From contig MGVF01000088.1 in NCBI GenBank assembly GCA_001800355.1, positions 1 to 34,998 on the forward strand: a stretch of DNA of 34,998 bases, read 5' to 3'. Positions within the stretch are counted from its first letter, which is position 1. Every line of letters begins with the position of its first letter. This DNA comes from Elusimicrobia bacterium RIFOXYA2_FULL_50_26 (GTDB lineage: Bacteria > Elusimicrobiota > Endomicrobiia > Endomicrobiales > XYA2-FULL-47-53). The notes beneath the pieces were generated by a model, which did not search any database, was not told the origin of the DNA, and saw nothing but the letters and a program-made list of their open reading frames with translations. Shown here piece after piece: positions 17,243-26,412 of this stretch. The position numbers and the translations under genes were made by a program.

Positions 17243-17325
17243 GTCATTGCGAGAAGCTTGGCGACGAAGCAATCTCGTCGTTTTGATACGAAACAGCAAG
17301 ATTGCTTCGCTTCGCTCGCAATGAC
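17243..17325 (+). repeat. Palindromic intergenic repeat, copy 4 (subfamily B)
   Basis: 83-bp core from GTCATTGCGAG to CTCGCAATGAC, with the inner sequence GCAATCTCGTCGTTTTGATAC shared with the copy at 26261 but not with copies 1-3. The left arm AACTGATGTTACACAG matches the left arm of copy 5; the right outer arm is not preserved. It lies within the 222-bp lipoprotein-tolC gap, where it would be part of the tolC leader RNA. Confidence 0.92.
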
Positions 17326-17384
17326 CTCAAGACACCGTGAGCGATCCCTGCAAAAATTAAAACCGCGCCGGAACGTGTTTTATA

Positions 17385-17413
17385 AGTATTGTTGATATGG
17401 CTTTTGTTTTCAA
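17385..17413 (-). promoter_or_regulatory. Possible promoter for the efflux operon
   Basis: Minus-strand TTGAAA (17413-17408), 17-nt spacer, AATACT (17390-17385; 4 of 6 to the -10 consensus). It is placed just after the lipoprotein stop and ahead of tolC, with the repeat copy inside the resulting leader of about 180 nt. The -10 match is weak, so this is a candidate only. Confidence 0.3.
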
Positions 17414-17422
17414 TAGTATGTT

Positions 17423-18193
17423 TTATTTTAATTTCTCGGGTTGCGCTATCGGAATACTGATTACCTGGCGGCCGCTGTTGTTGATTATGCTAATCTCGCT
17501 AAATTCAAAAAAACGGTATTTGTGCGCTATCTTCGCGCTCCATTCCATTATCGTCGCCCTTATGAACTCCATGGACATATCGCTGAGGGTTTCGCTATCT
17601 GTTTTCAGCACAAGCTTGTTACCGCTAAGAGAGTCTATCTCCAGACGCGCACCGATGGCAGCGCTGACGAACGGATTCGAAACCGTCAGCCAGTTGAATT
17701 TGGAAACGATCAGCCGCGCCACGAATTCACGAAGGTCAATATCCCTGAAAGTTTCCCCTTCACCGGTATTCTTTAAGCCCAGATCGTAAATAATGCGGTC
17801 CTCAAAATCGCCGCGTGAAATCTTCTGGTAGAAATACCACTTAAGGTCGTCAAGACGCTGTACGATGGAAAAATGTGTTTTCCAGCCGGGCAGCTCAACT
17901 ATTGTAACAAGATACTCAATTTTCGCATCACTGCTTAACGACACCCTGGTTATGGCAAGGTGGACTTTTTGCAGCTTTTCAAGCACTTCTTTCTTTATAT
18001 TAGCCTCGGAGCTTACCAGCCCGGGCAGCGCCACCTTCAAATAAAATGTTTTCCCCACAAGCGCCGCATGGCTTTCAAGTTTACACTCCTTTTTTACTAT
18101 GCCCTCAACGGATTGGGTTAATTTTTCCCTCGGATAAGAAGGCCTGGTGCAGGAAGAAAGCGACAGGGCTATGACAAAGATTAAAAATCGCAT
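17423..18193 (-). CDS. Predicted lipoprotein of unknown function
   Basis: 256 aa. The N-terminus MRFLIFVIALSLSSC is a short lipoprotein signal with lipobox LSSC (Cys15). The residue after Cys is Thr, not Asp, so outer-membrane sorting is plausible. The rest is a mixed alpha/beta soluble domain with no family recognised; hydrophobic strands such as IEYLVTIVELPGW alternate with charged helices. The ATG follows the FtsH-like stop after one nucleotide, without a ribosome-binding site, so it is probably translated by coupling. This tight link suggests it serves the protease, for example as an envelope-side partner or substrate, but that is inference. Confidence 0.85.
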   Translation of the reverse strand: MRFLIFVIALSLSSCTRPSYPREKLTQSVEGIVKKECKLESHAALVGKTFYLKVALPGLVSSEANIKKEVLEKLQKVHLAITRVSLSSDAKIEYLVTIVELPGWKTHFSIVQRLDDLKWYFYQKISRGDFEDRIIYDLGLKNTGEGETFRDIDLREFVARLIVSKFNWLTVSNPFVSAAIGARLEIDSLSGNKLVLKTDSETLSDMSMEFIRATIMEWSAKIAHKYRFFEFSEISIINNSGRQVISIPIAQPEKLK

Positions 18194-18194
18194 T

Positions 18195-19847
18195 TTATTG
18201 TGGGGGCATGCTGCGGGGCGCCATGGCAGGCGCCTCCAACTGGGCGGGGTTGGCGCCTTGCTTGCAAGACTTGAAGATAGCGTCTATTTCATCATAGTCG
18301 AGCTCTTCTTTCTTCAAAAGTTCCTGGGCAAACGCCTCAACTACCTGCCAGTTTGCTTTCAGGAAATCATTTACATTTACAAGGCAGTTGTTTATTATAG
18401 CTATACTTTCCTGGTTTAATTTCTCTTTGAGTTCATTTGATATCTCGTTCTGGGGAATGCGCGAAAAGTCGCCGATAAGCATACTATTACCCGCCATACC
18501 CATCTGCCACACCATGGCATGGGCTATGTGCGTTGCGCCCTGGAAATCAGACACCACGCCCGTGGACGTAGTGTTATATTTAATTTTTTCCGCCGCATAA
18601 CCGGCCAGCATAACTTTTATGTCAGCAAGCAGTTTCTCGCGGTTGGCGGTGTGCAACTCCTCACGCGGGTGATGGCTTACCATGCCGAGGGATGCCTTGC
18701 GCGGTATTATGGACGCCTTGAACACGTCATCGCTGGGATGCAGGAAATACAATACCGCGGTATGCCCCGCCTCGTGGTATGCGGTCTGCTCTTTCTCCTG
18801 GGGAGTGATGTCCAGGCGGAAGACCATTCCAAGCTCAATGCGGTCCATGGCTTCGGAAATATCGTTGTACTCAACCATGTCTCTCGTTTTGCGGGTTGCT
18901 ATAAGCGCGGCTTCCTGCAGGATGTTGGCAATGTCCGCCGGTGATTTGGACACTGTTTTCTTCGCCAGGCGCCCGAGATCAATTTCAGCGGAATGTTTTA
19001 CCTTTTTAAGATAAAACTCAAAAAGGTCGTTTCGTTCCTTCAGGTTGGGGCGGGCAATATAAATCTTGCGATCAAACCTTCCGGGGCGTAGCAGAGCTTT
19101 GTCCAGGACGTCTTCAGAAGCATTGGTTGCGCCTATAACCACCACGTTTTCCCTGCTGGATTCAAGGCCGTCCATTTCAACCAGAAGCTGATTCTGAGTG
19201 CTGTTTGTTTCCTCGCCGCCGCCCATAAATGAGAACGTGCGCCCGCGCCCGATAACCTCGACTTCGTCAATAAATATAATACAGGCACCGTGCGCATACG
19301 CAAGCTGCCGCGCACGCGAAAATAATTTGCGTACCCGGCTTGCGCCCACGCCCACGAAAATCTCGACGAATTCACTGCCGGATGCGGAAACGAACGGGAT
19401 CCCGGCCTCGGTGGCAATGGCTTTTGCAAGCAGAGTTTTTCCGCAGCCCGGGGGGCCTATGAAAAGAAGGCCTTTAATTATCCTCCCGCCGATTTTCTTA
19501 ATACGGGAGCGGTCCTTCAAAAGCTGGACAACTTCCATCGCTTCCTTCTTGGCGGATTCAAGCCCGATAACGTCTTTAAAACGAACTTTGATATCCTCCG
19601 GCCTTATGCGGTTTTTTTTCATGGAAGAGAAACCGCCGCGGAAGACTGTCATATAAAGGTAAACGAATATTACCGCGTTAAGACCGGTCAGGAGAAGCTG
19701 CAACGGGATAGTGGCAAGCGTCATATTGCGGTAAAAAGATTCGAGCGTGCTGAGGCCGATAATTGTTAGAATTATGAGCGCCAGGCAAACGAATATAATT
19801 ACCAGCTTGAGCCAGTGATTGCTGAAAAACACCTTCAATTTTCTCAT
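18195..19847 (-). CDS. ftsH: FtsH-family AAA+ membrane metalloprotease lacking the periplasmic domain
   Basis: 550 aa, shorter than typical FtsH (about 610-650). Helices at about 12-33 and 46-68 are separated by only about a dozen residues, so the usual periplasmic domain is missing. The AAA+ module has Walker A GPPGCGKT (131-138), the pore motif FVEIFVGVGASRVR, Walker B IIFIDEVEVIG and arginine fingers ALLRPGRFDRK. The peptidase has zinc site HEAGH (358-362) and a third ligand Asp434 in SDFQGAT, so it looks catalytically complete. The linker ends in a short proline-rich tail. GGAG lies 7 nt before the ATG. It lies between a stand-alone receiver and a lipoprotein gene. It may be a specialised paralogue rather than the housekeeping FtsH. 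Confidence 0.93.
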   Translation of the reverse strand: MRKLKVFFSNHWLKLVIIFVCLALIILTIIGLSTLESFYRNMTLATIPLQLLLTGLNAVIFVYLYMTVFRGGFSSMKKNRIRPEDIKVRFKDVIGLESAKKEAMEVVQLLKDRSRIKKIGGRIIKGLLFIGPPGCGKTLLAKAIATEAGIPFVSASGSEFVEIFVGVGASRVRKLFSRARQLAYAHGACIIFIDEVEVIGRGRTFSFMGGGEETNSTQNQLLVEMDGLESSRENVVVIGATNASEDVLDKALLRPGRFDRKIYIARPNLKERNDLFEFYLKKVKHSAEIDLGRLAKKTVSKSPADIANILQEAALIATRKTRDMVEYNDISEAMDRIELGMVFRLDITPQEKEQTAYHEAGHTAVLYFLHPSDDVFKASIIPRKASLGMVSHHPREELHTANREKLLADIKVMLAGYAAEKIKYNTTSTGVVSDFQGATHIAHAMVWQMGMAGNSMLIGDFSRIPQNEISNELKEKLNQESIAIINNCLVNVNDFLKANWQVVEAFAQELLKKEELDYDEIDAIFKSCKQGANPAQLEAPAMAPRSMPPQ

Positions 19848-19850
19848 TAA

Positions 19851-20294
19851 TTACTCCATTACGACCTTGCTCACTTTATCGCGCAGATCGTCAACGTCGA
19901 ACGGTTTTGTTATTGCAAAACAAGCGCCGTGCCTTATGGCATCCTTTATCCGGTGGTGATCCCCTGAAACTACTATTATCCTGTTGCCGTATTTGTCGGG
20001 GTATAGGCTCATAACGTCTTTGATGAAATCAATGCCCGTAGAACCATTACTTGAATTAAGGTTAATGTCGCTTAGAATGGCGCTGTACTGTTCCATCTCA
20101 AGCATGCGCATGGCATGGCCGATGTCCGAAACACCGTGAACATCGCCTATGACCGCTATCTCGCGCAGGACTTCTGAAATCAAATCAACCATCCGCCTGT
20201 CGTCGTCGAGAACAAGCACTTTCTTTTTTGCCGAGCAATCTTTCTTCTCAACTGCCTGTTTATGTTTCATAACTATATCAATTTTCCTTTCCAT
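19851..20294 (-). CDS. Stand-alone receiver-domain response regulator
   Basis: About 147 aa, a single CheY-like receiver without output domain. Acidic residues are in VLVLDDDRRM, the phosphoacceptor is Asp76 in AILSDINLNSSNG, followed by IIVVSGDHH (Ser in the Thr/Ser position) and AITKPFDVDDL (conserved Lys). The start is uncertain: TTG 20300, ATG 20294 and ATG 20270 are all in frame and none has an ideal ribosome-binding site; residues before about 27 are basic and outside the fold. The stop is 3 nt from the FtsH ATG, so it leads that operon. No kinase is adjacent, so it would take phosphate from elsewhere, possibly the kinase at 6035-7456. Confidence 0.9.
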   Translation of the reverse strand: MERKIDIVMKHKQAVEKKDCSAKKKVLVLDDDRRMVDLISEVLREIAVIGDVHGVSDIGHAMRMLEMEQYSAILSDINLNSSNGSTGIDFIKDVMSLYPDKYGNRIIVVSGDHHRIKDAIRHGACFAITKPFDVDDLRDKVSKVVME

Positions 20295-20340
20295 TATCAA
20301 GAGTATATCTTATTCATTAGTCATTTATAAAAAACGGCCA

Positions 20341-23300
20341 TTACTGAGATTTGAACAATTCGCCTGTAAGCCCTGCACTCAATAGTTTTTCCCGCTTTTC
20401 CTCCCTTTGAACTGTTTTGCGTTCGGCATGTGCGAGGATTAACGCAACAACGGCGTTTATCGCCGCGGGATCCCCTTTGCGCGCGCAAAGTTCCTTTATT
20501 TTAAGGTTCAACCGGCCATAAAACACAACCGGCTCAACGTCATTTTCCGACAGAAACGCTTCCGGCGTAACAACCAGGCCACTGGCCCCGGCGCCGCCTG
20601 ACTTTTGTGCAAATAAATTCTGCCCCAGAATTACTTCAAGCTGGTGATCGGCAAGCTCAACCGCGCCAAGTTCTTTGATGGCAAGCAGTCTTTCGACTAC
20701 CGCTTCCGAGAATGCCGCCTGGATGGCGGGAATATCATTTTCCCTGGATGTTCCCTCAAGTTCAACTTGAATTTTTTCAAGATAGAGATTTACACACCCG
20801 ATGTTTACATCTTTCAGCGCATTGACAATATGGCCATCCGCAGACGCATTTAACAGACTCTCCAGGCTCGCATCAGGGATGTTGAGTTTTTTGCGCTCTA
20901 GCGCATGAGCCGCCTTTTGTACGTGAGCGGTATCCATCGTTTCCGGAGTATACATGCTCAATATCATTGTTCTGAACATGCCGGTTATCCCGACAAGCGC
21001 TTCCACGTCTCTTTCACCCCCGTTTAAAAGCACGGCAAGTTCGCTTGCCATGAACGTTTTACTGACATTATTCGAACGTATAAACTTTTGTCTTAACTGT
21101 TCAGCAGCGGAACAATCGTCTATTATCTCTGATATTTCTTTATTTCCATTCAAATCATACATGTGAAAAAAACCGGCCACTTTAATTGAATGATATGGAA
21201 ACCCGATTTCAGCGTAATGTCCGCTGTTAAGGTTAAAAGTGCCCTGTGTCATATTGATACATATTTCCCAGCCGTTAACTTGCGCAAGCCTCGCAATTTT
21301 CATGGAAACTTCCTGTCCCAGGCGATCAATTACGGTATCATCAATTATCAACCGGCTCATTCCAGTATTAGCAAGGGTGTGAATGCTTCCCAATAGCTTG
21401 CTTTCAATATCATCCGCTTCCATGCCGGCATCAAGGTCGAGATAAATGCTGTTGGATCGCGCCATGGCGAAGCTGTCGGCATTACGCATGGCTACCATGT
21501 CGCCAAGCATACTTTTAAGCTTGTCTTTATTGATAACGCCATTTCCGTCAACAAAGTAGTGCCTGCCTGCCTTAAGGCTGCCGTCGCGCGCATAGGTTAA
21601 TACCTTATTGTGGGATGACCAGTCAATTGTTATCCCGGGCTTGAATTTTCCGGCTTTCAGATCTACATCCAGCGAACTTAAAACATTTTTTAAGTTTTCG
21701 CTTAACCTGTTGCTGCCGGGCAACGATCCTCTCGGGGAAATCGCATCATTTACGGCAGCGGAAATATTGCGCATATCAGCGCCATCGGCAAACAATACCA
21801 AAGCGCCCGGCATGGCGCTGGCGCGTAATTGCCTGCCGTCAACGTTTATATCCAAGTCTTTCCACTCCAATGACTCCATATCTTCAAAATGCCTGTCAAA
21901 AATATATATGTTAGTGTGCAGGTTTCCACTGTCATCCGACCATAATGCACCCAATTCATTTATGTTTTCAGCGACACTTCTCACCGATGTAATTCCATAA
22001 TGATAATCCAAATATACATCCGGCTCAGGATTGCCGCTGCGCGCCGCGTCTTTCCGTGCAGTAAAATCGCGCGGATTCCTGCCTTTTTTGTCCCGATTGC
22101 TCAACAACAGGACAGTTTTTACGATCCACATTTCGTAACGCGACCAGATCCAGAATGCGCTATTAACCAGAAGGGGCGCCACAAGAATGGGCGGCACGGA
22201 ACCGCTAATCATATTTATTAATAAAGCGCTGAATGCAATCATTACGGAACTTACTATAACAGCGCCTTCATGCTTCTTAAAAACGAACGCAAGATTAAGC
22301 ACCCGCATCATTTTGAAGCCGTCATCGCCTAACCTTTTTGATAATAGCAACAGGAAAAGATTTAAAATTTTCACTGACACATGCCACAAATTATATATAA
22401 TCGCACTTGCCATTATGAATAAAACTGCATTTGAGCCAAGCAAATCCTGGACGCCGGGCATCCCTGGCGCGACATCAATGCGGAATGCCGCAAATAACTC
22501 CGGCACATGACTGAAAATACTCGAACCGCCAATAAACAACAAGGACATCCATAATGTAGCCATGGCAAATCTGGCGATGTACCGCGTTAAATTAACCGGT
22601 GGAACCAATTCATTATAATAGCCGGCAAAGAACGATTCTATCGCCGCGGCAGTAAGCGCAGGCCTCTCATGCAACCCGGCACCAGGCATGGCGCGGACAA
22701 GCAATGAGGCGATGGCCATGGCAAGTGACGGGATAAAAACATCGAACCGTTTTACGTCTTCGGCCATATGCGGCACAATAAAGCCAAACTCCCTGTCTAT
22801 GTCAACGAATACGGGCAGCATGCTATCGGGATGGTTAACAATCTGCCGTTGGCATGCATGCCAGTAATTAAACAGTTCATTCTGCGATATATCACCGCGC
22901 GCAAGGCGGTTTTCGCCAAGATAATAATCCAGCGCCTTGTAATGCCATGAGCTGCTTACGTTAAGAGCAAGGTATTCGGCAACCTCGTGTCCCATCAAGG
23001 CGATGCGTTCGCCGTCTGAACTGCACCTGGCGCATCTCATTATTACAGTACCGTCAACATTCACCTCGAACATACCCGCAATGCCCAGTCCGTCTTTGGT
23101 AAATATAACATCAGCATCGGCCTCGCTTATAATTACTTTATCCACCGGAAGCTTTCCTTCCTCTTTCCTAAGCTTGTTCCAGTAATAAATGAGTTGGGAA
23201 ACCAGCGTGTTAACAACGGCAACTTCACCGGGAGTATAAACATATCTTTTTCTTATGCCCGCCGCATCAAGCGTTACCCGCCTGAACATAAGGATGGCTA

Positions 23301-26196
23301 TCCTGGATGCGCTTTCGTTCAGGCCACCCAACCACGGCATAAATTCCAGCGCAGTTATAAGCACGTTCCTGCTAATACCGAACATCCCGCCTGTAGCGCC
23401 ATCCGGGTTATCATTCTTAAAACAGAGCGTGTTTTTTTCCAGGTCTATAACCACATCACCGGTATCAAGATATTTTTCCAACCTTGTTTTTACCTCATCC
23501 CGCAACGGCACCCCTTTACGCACGTATTCTGCCAATTCATCCGAAACAGGCGATGAATCCGGAATTTTTGCAACGCTGCCGTTAAACTCTTTTGTTACGC
23601 CGCGGATTTCGCTGTTCTGGTAGTTGTAGTAATATGGCGTGCCTTCAAAATAATTCAGGTATTTTTGAGGGTAGCCGGCGCTATAACCCGCGAGTTCAAT
23701 TAACTCTGAATCGCTCAATGCCCCGGCATCAATATCGTAAGTGCTGAACCTTTTTATCTGCCACCCGTTCTCAGCCTCGCTGAGCCATTCGCCGCTTGCC
23801 GTAGCAAACGCGCGCAATAACAGGTCCGGCCTTGTAACAATGGCTACGCTGGGCTTAACTTTATTTCCGAAAATGGCGGCAATGGGTTTTTTGCTGAACA
23901 AGAAATTCTCCAGTGTTTTTGTTGACCCTTTGCCGTTCTTTTTTTCTTCTATAGCGGTAACCTTCACGCCTTCAATTCCGAATATAATTTTTACTACGTC
24001 AGCCTCGGTAATTTTTTTATTCTCTTCGCTTATCTCATTATTTAATGACTGTAACATCCACTCTCTGCTTCGGGAATCAATGCGATCGCCATAGCGTTCA
24101 ATTGTTCTTGTTATCAAAGGCGCCGTTCCGCGCCCCCAGCCGCCCGCGACAACCACTGGCACTTCCCTGCCTGAATTTTCCTTTATCGCCTTCCATTTTT
24201 TTGCAAAATTTACGTAAACCCTCATGTCCGGCTGCCCCAGGACAAGAAATACGTCCGGCGGGTTTTGGATAAAATCATCGCCTTCGGTTTCTGATAAGAG
24301 GTTAATATATCCCTGGACAGCCTGCACAAGTTCATTGCGAATTATAGTTTTTAACGGAAGCAAAAGGGATGCTAACGTGTCCTTCAAGGAAGCGCCGTCA
24401 TGAGTGTGTTGCCGGATTTCAAACCTGTCTTTGCCGTTGTTGAAAAGCGTTATCTGTTCGCCTCCCAGTTCTATGCATATCTGATCTTCGCTGACAGAAA
24501 TTACTTCTACATTTTCAGAACCGGGAATTAATGCCAGGGAACCTGTGATGCCTGTAAAATGCACTGCCGTCAGGCCGGTATATTTGGGGGCAGCAGACTG
24601 CTTAACTGCCTGCATAGCCGCCTGCTTTTTTACAAGTTTTGAGTACATAACACCGGCGGCTGCGGCATCCGTTGTTACATTCGGGGTAATGGTTATATAA
24701 GGTATGTTTCGTTCACGCAGAAGCTTGTTTATTCCTTGAGTGTGAAAGCCGCCGGTTACAAGCAATATAACTCTGGAATCGCCCAGCAACCGGTCGGCGT
24801 CGTCATATTGTGCCGCTTCAACCCCGGCCATGCGGACGTTAGTCCCGGCAATAAGCTCCGGCATGTTCTTTATGAAAATTTCATTCCGGGTTTCGTTAGC
24901 TTTATAATAATCATTTAAAAGCTGAAAATCCGCGGTAAGCGCCGTGATTTTATCCACGGGAGCGTACTTAGCCCAGATGTTGCGGAACTTGCCGAATTTT
25001 GCATTAAAGTAAGCGTAATCCTCGGCGGATAATTTTGCGGAAAGATAATCGCGGAAACAGTCAAAAAAATCTGCGACGAATGAAACTTCAACCTCGCTTA
25101 CGTCCGCCGATAGCGCAATCCGTATTTGCCCTATCAGCCGTCTTTCCTCATTAATAAGTTCCAGCGGATTAATATCGCTGTTTTTTTCCGTGAAGTCCAG
25201 AAAGCGGGACAGGTCGGGGTATTTCATGATGACCGTTCGAAGCGTTTCACGGTGACGAATCGCCGCAAGTTGAATGTACAAATCGTCAGTTTTCGTAAAA
25301 TTTGCTGTTTTCTGCAATAATGAATTGTACTGGGAGTAAGTAACGTTCGATTTGATATCTGCGATGAATTGCTGCGCCTGGCGGGGTATTTTATTGTAGT
25401 TTAATTTTTTTGCAATTTGCGTCAACTCTATTTGCGACAAAATATTCGGGTAATCCGTAATGCTGATGTTATGCATATCGCCGAAATCATGCGCGTCTGC
25501 ATTGATTCGTGCGACGTATCCGGCCAGCAGGGCGTAATACTTGCCGTCATTTATCCGCCCCAGTTTACGGCGTGATATGATGTCATTAAGTTTTTTGTTG
25601 GCAGGCCCTATGAACTCTGCTGTAATAAATCCGAGGTCCCGCTCAAGTTCCGCTATTTTTGTTCCGAAATATGCTCTTTTTTCAAATATCGTGTCTAACC
25701 GCGCAATGTTTTGGCGGTAAAACGTCTCATCCTCAAGACCGCGTAACAAATCATGCCGGTTGGATGCCACGGAGTAGTATTCCGCGCCGGTTAGCAACCC
25801 GCTATTCAATAATTCATCAGCTATTTCCGTTGCCCTGGCGCGGTCGGATGTTATTTTGTCCATCCATGCGGTGCTGATTTTACCATATCCGCCTTCGACA
25901 TAAACCTCGTCTAAACCGTACTTATCGTCCAATGCGGCCAATATTTTTGAGATATTGCGCTGGGTCTCGGCATGACAGTGGAGATCCTGGATATTGACGA
26001 CAAGAGTATTCGAGGGGCAGTGGCCGGGCCACAAACCGGTGATCCTGCCGGCAGTTGGCGGTATTATCTCGTTTGCGGCCGTCCGTGCGGGGTAAGCAGG
26101 CGCGGGTCCGGCGGTTACCGAAGCGCGCAGCGCTTCCCCGAATACTGATGACAACATAAAGACGGCCAATGTAATTACAGCTATGCTTTTTTTCAA
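20341..26196 (-). CDS. Giant multidomain envelope protein (ChaN/Tiki-like, YdcF-like, membrane block)
   Basis: 1951 aa from a TTG start with AGGAG 11-12 nt upstream. Signal peptide in residues 1-25. About 60-540: ChaN/TraB-Tiki-like domain (IQDLHCHAETQRN at 69-81, VYVEGGYG near 100, LLVTGGFHTQGI near 480-490). About 640-800: YdcF/DUF218-like fold (VFLVLGQPD, VVVAGGWGRGT, GKGSTKTLENFLFS, VTRPDLLLRAF). About 1000-1150: zincin-like segment with HEVAE at 1070-1074 in MGHEVAEYLALN. About 1205-1385: four or five membrane helices. The remaining roughly 550 residues are mixed alpha/beta and unrecognised. Domain names are from motif resemblance; overall function is unknown. The large N-terminal part should lie outside the cytoplasm. 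It follows an even larger gene that shares the HEVxE...ALN motif. Confidence 0.88.
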   Translation of the reverse strand: MKKSIAVITLAVFMLSSVFGEALRASVTAGPAPAYPARTAANEIIPPTAGRITGLWPGHCPSNTLVVNIQDLHCHAETQRNISKILAALDDKYGLDEVYVEGGYGKISTAWMDKITSDRARATEIADELLNSGLLTGAEYYSVASNRHDLLRGLEDETFYRQNIARLDTIFEKRAYFGTKIAELERDLGFITAEFIGPANKKLNDIISRRKLGRINDGKYYALLAGYVARINADAHDFGDMHNISITDYPNILSQIELTQIAKKLNYNKIPRQAQQFIADIKSNVTYSQYNSLLQKTANFTKTDDLYIQLAAIRHRETLRTVIMKYPDLSRFLDFTEKNSDINPLELINEERRLIGQIRIALSADVSEVEVSFVADFFDCFRDYLSAKLSAEDYAYFNAKFGKFRNIWAKYAPVDKITALTADFQLLNDYYKANETRNEIFIKNMPELIAGTNVRMAGVEAAQYDDADRLLGDSRVILLVTGGFHTQGINKLLRERNIPYITITPNVTTDAAAAGVMYSKLVKKQAAMQAVKQSAAPKYTGLTAVHFTGITGSLALIPGSENVEVISVSEDQICIELGGEQITLFNNGKDRFEIRQHTHDGASLKDTLASLLLPLKTIIRNELVQAVQGYINLLSETEGDDFIQNPPDVFLVLGQPDMRVYVNFAKKWKAIKENSGREVPVVVAGGWGRGTAPLITRTIERYGDRIDSRSREWMLQSLNNEISEENKKITEADVVKIIFGIEGVKVTAIEEKKNGKGSTKTLENFLFSKKPIAAIFGNKVKPSVAIVTRPDLLLRAFATASGEWLSEAENGWQIKRFSTYDIDAGALSDSELIELAGYSAGYPQKYLNYFEGTPYYYNYQNSEIRGVTKEFNGSVAKIPDSSPVSDELAEYVRKGVPLRDEVKTRLEKYLDTGDVVIDLEKNTLCFKNDNPDGATGGMFGISRNVLITALEFMPWLGGLNESASRIAILMFRRVTLDAAGIRKRYVYTPGEVAVVNTLVSQLIYYWNKLRKEEGKLPVDKVIISEADADVIFTKDGLGIAGMFEVNVDGTVIMRCARCSSDGERIALMGHEVAEYLALNVSSSWHYKALDYYLGENRLARGDISQNELFNYWHACQRQIVNHPDSMLPVFVDIDREFGFIVPHMAEDVKRFDVFIPSLAMAIASLLVRAMPGAGLHERPALTAAAIESFFAGYYNELVPPVNLTRYIARFAMATLWMSLLFIGGSSIFSHVPELFAAFRIDVAPGMPGVQDLLGSNAVLFIMASAIIYNLWHVSVKILNLFLLLLSKRLGDDGFKMMRVLNLAFVFKKHEGAVIVSSVMIAFSALLINMISGSVPPILVAPLLVNSAFWIWSRYEMWIVKTVLLLSNRDKKGRNPRDFTARKDAARSGNPEPDVYLDYHYGITSVRSVAENINELGALWSDDSGNLHTNIYIFDRHFEDMESLEWKDLDINVDGRQLRASAMPGALVLFADGADMRNISAAVNDAISPRGSLPGSNRLSENLKNVLSSLDVDLKAGKFKPGITIDWSSHNKVLTYARDGSLKAGRHYFVDGNGVINKDKLKSMLGDMVAMRNADSFAMARSNSIYLDLDAGMEADDIESKLLGSIHTLANTGMSRLIIDDTVIDRLGQEVSMKIARLAQVNGWEICINMTQGTFNLNSGHYAEIGFPYHSIKVAGFFHMYDLNGNKEISEIIDDCSAAEQLRQKFIRSNNVSKTFMASELAVLLNGGERDVEALVGITGMFRTMILSMYTPETMDTAHVQKAAHALERKKLNIPDASLESLLNASADGHIVNALKDVNIGCVNLYLEKIQVELEGTSRENDIPAIQAAFSEAVVERLLAIKELGAVELADHQLEVILGQNLFAQKSGGAGASGLVVTPEAFLSENDVEPVVFYGRLNLKIKELCARKGDPAAINAVVALILAHAERKTVQREEKREKLLSAGLTGELFKSQ

Positions 26197-26221
26197 AACT
26201 AAACTCTCCTGTTATTGCAAA

Positions 26222-26390
26222 ACTCCCCTCTTTTTTTGATTAACTGGTGTTACGCAGCGTGTCATTGCGAGGAGCCTTCGCGACGAAGCAATCTCGTCAT
26301 TTTGATACGCAACAGCAAGATTGCTTCGCTTCGCTCGCAATGACAGTAAATTTGCATTTCTTGCGTAACATCAGTTATTCAGAGGGGAGT
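26222..26390 (+). repeat. Palindromic intergenic repeat, copy 5 (subfamily B, complete with long arms)
   Basis: Core 26261-26344 (84 bp). Beyond the core, arms AACTGGTGTTACGCA (from 26242) and TGCGTAACATCAGTT (to 26376) pair at 14 of 15 positions. Outside these, ACTCCCCTCT (26222-26231) is the exact complement of AGAGGGGAGT (26381-26390). The whole roughly 169-bp element is one imperfect long palindrome filling the gap between the two giant genes. It might act as a terminator-like or processing structure, but no U tract follows on the minus strand. Confidence 0.93.
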
Positions 26391-26412
26391 ATAACCCTGC
26401 AACGTTAAGGCA

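Noticed and set aside
20270-20300. TTGATA/TATAGT pair with 17-nt spacing as a promoter of the receiver gene
   Set aside because: It lies inside the candidate start region and would place transcription start after most start codons; probably chance in an A/T-rich stretch.
26222-26390. Repeat copy 5 as an ordinary intrinsic terminator
   Set aside because: It forms a large palindrome but there is no U-rich tract after it on the minus strand, and homologous copies occur upstream of genes too.
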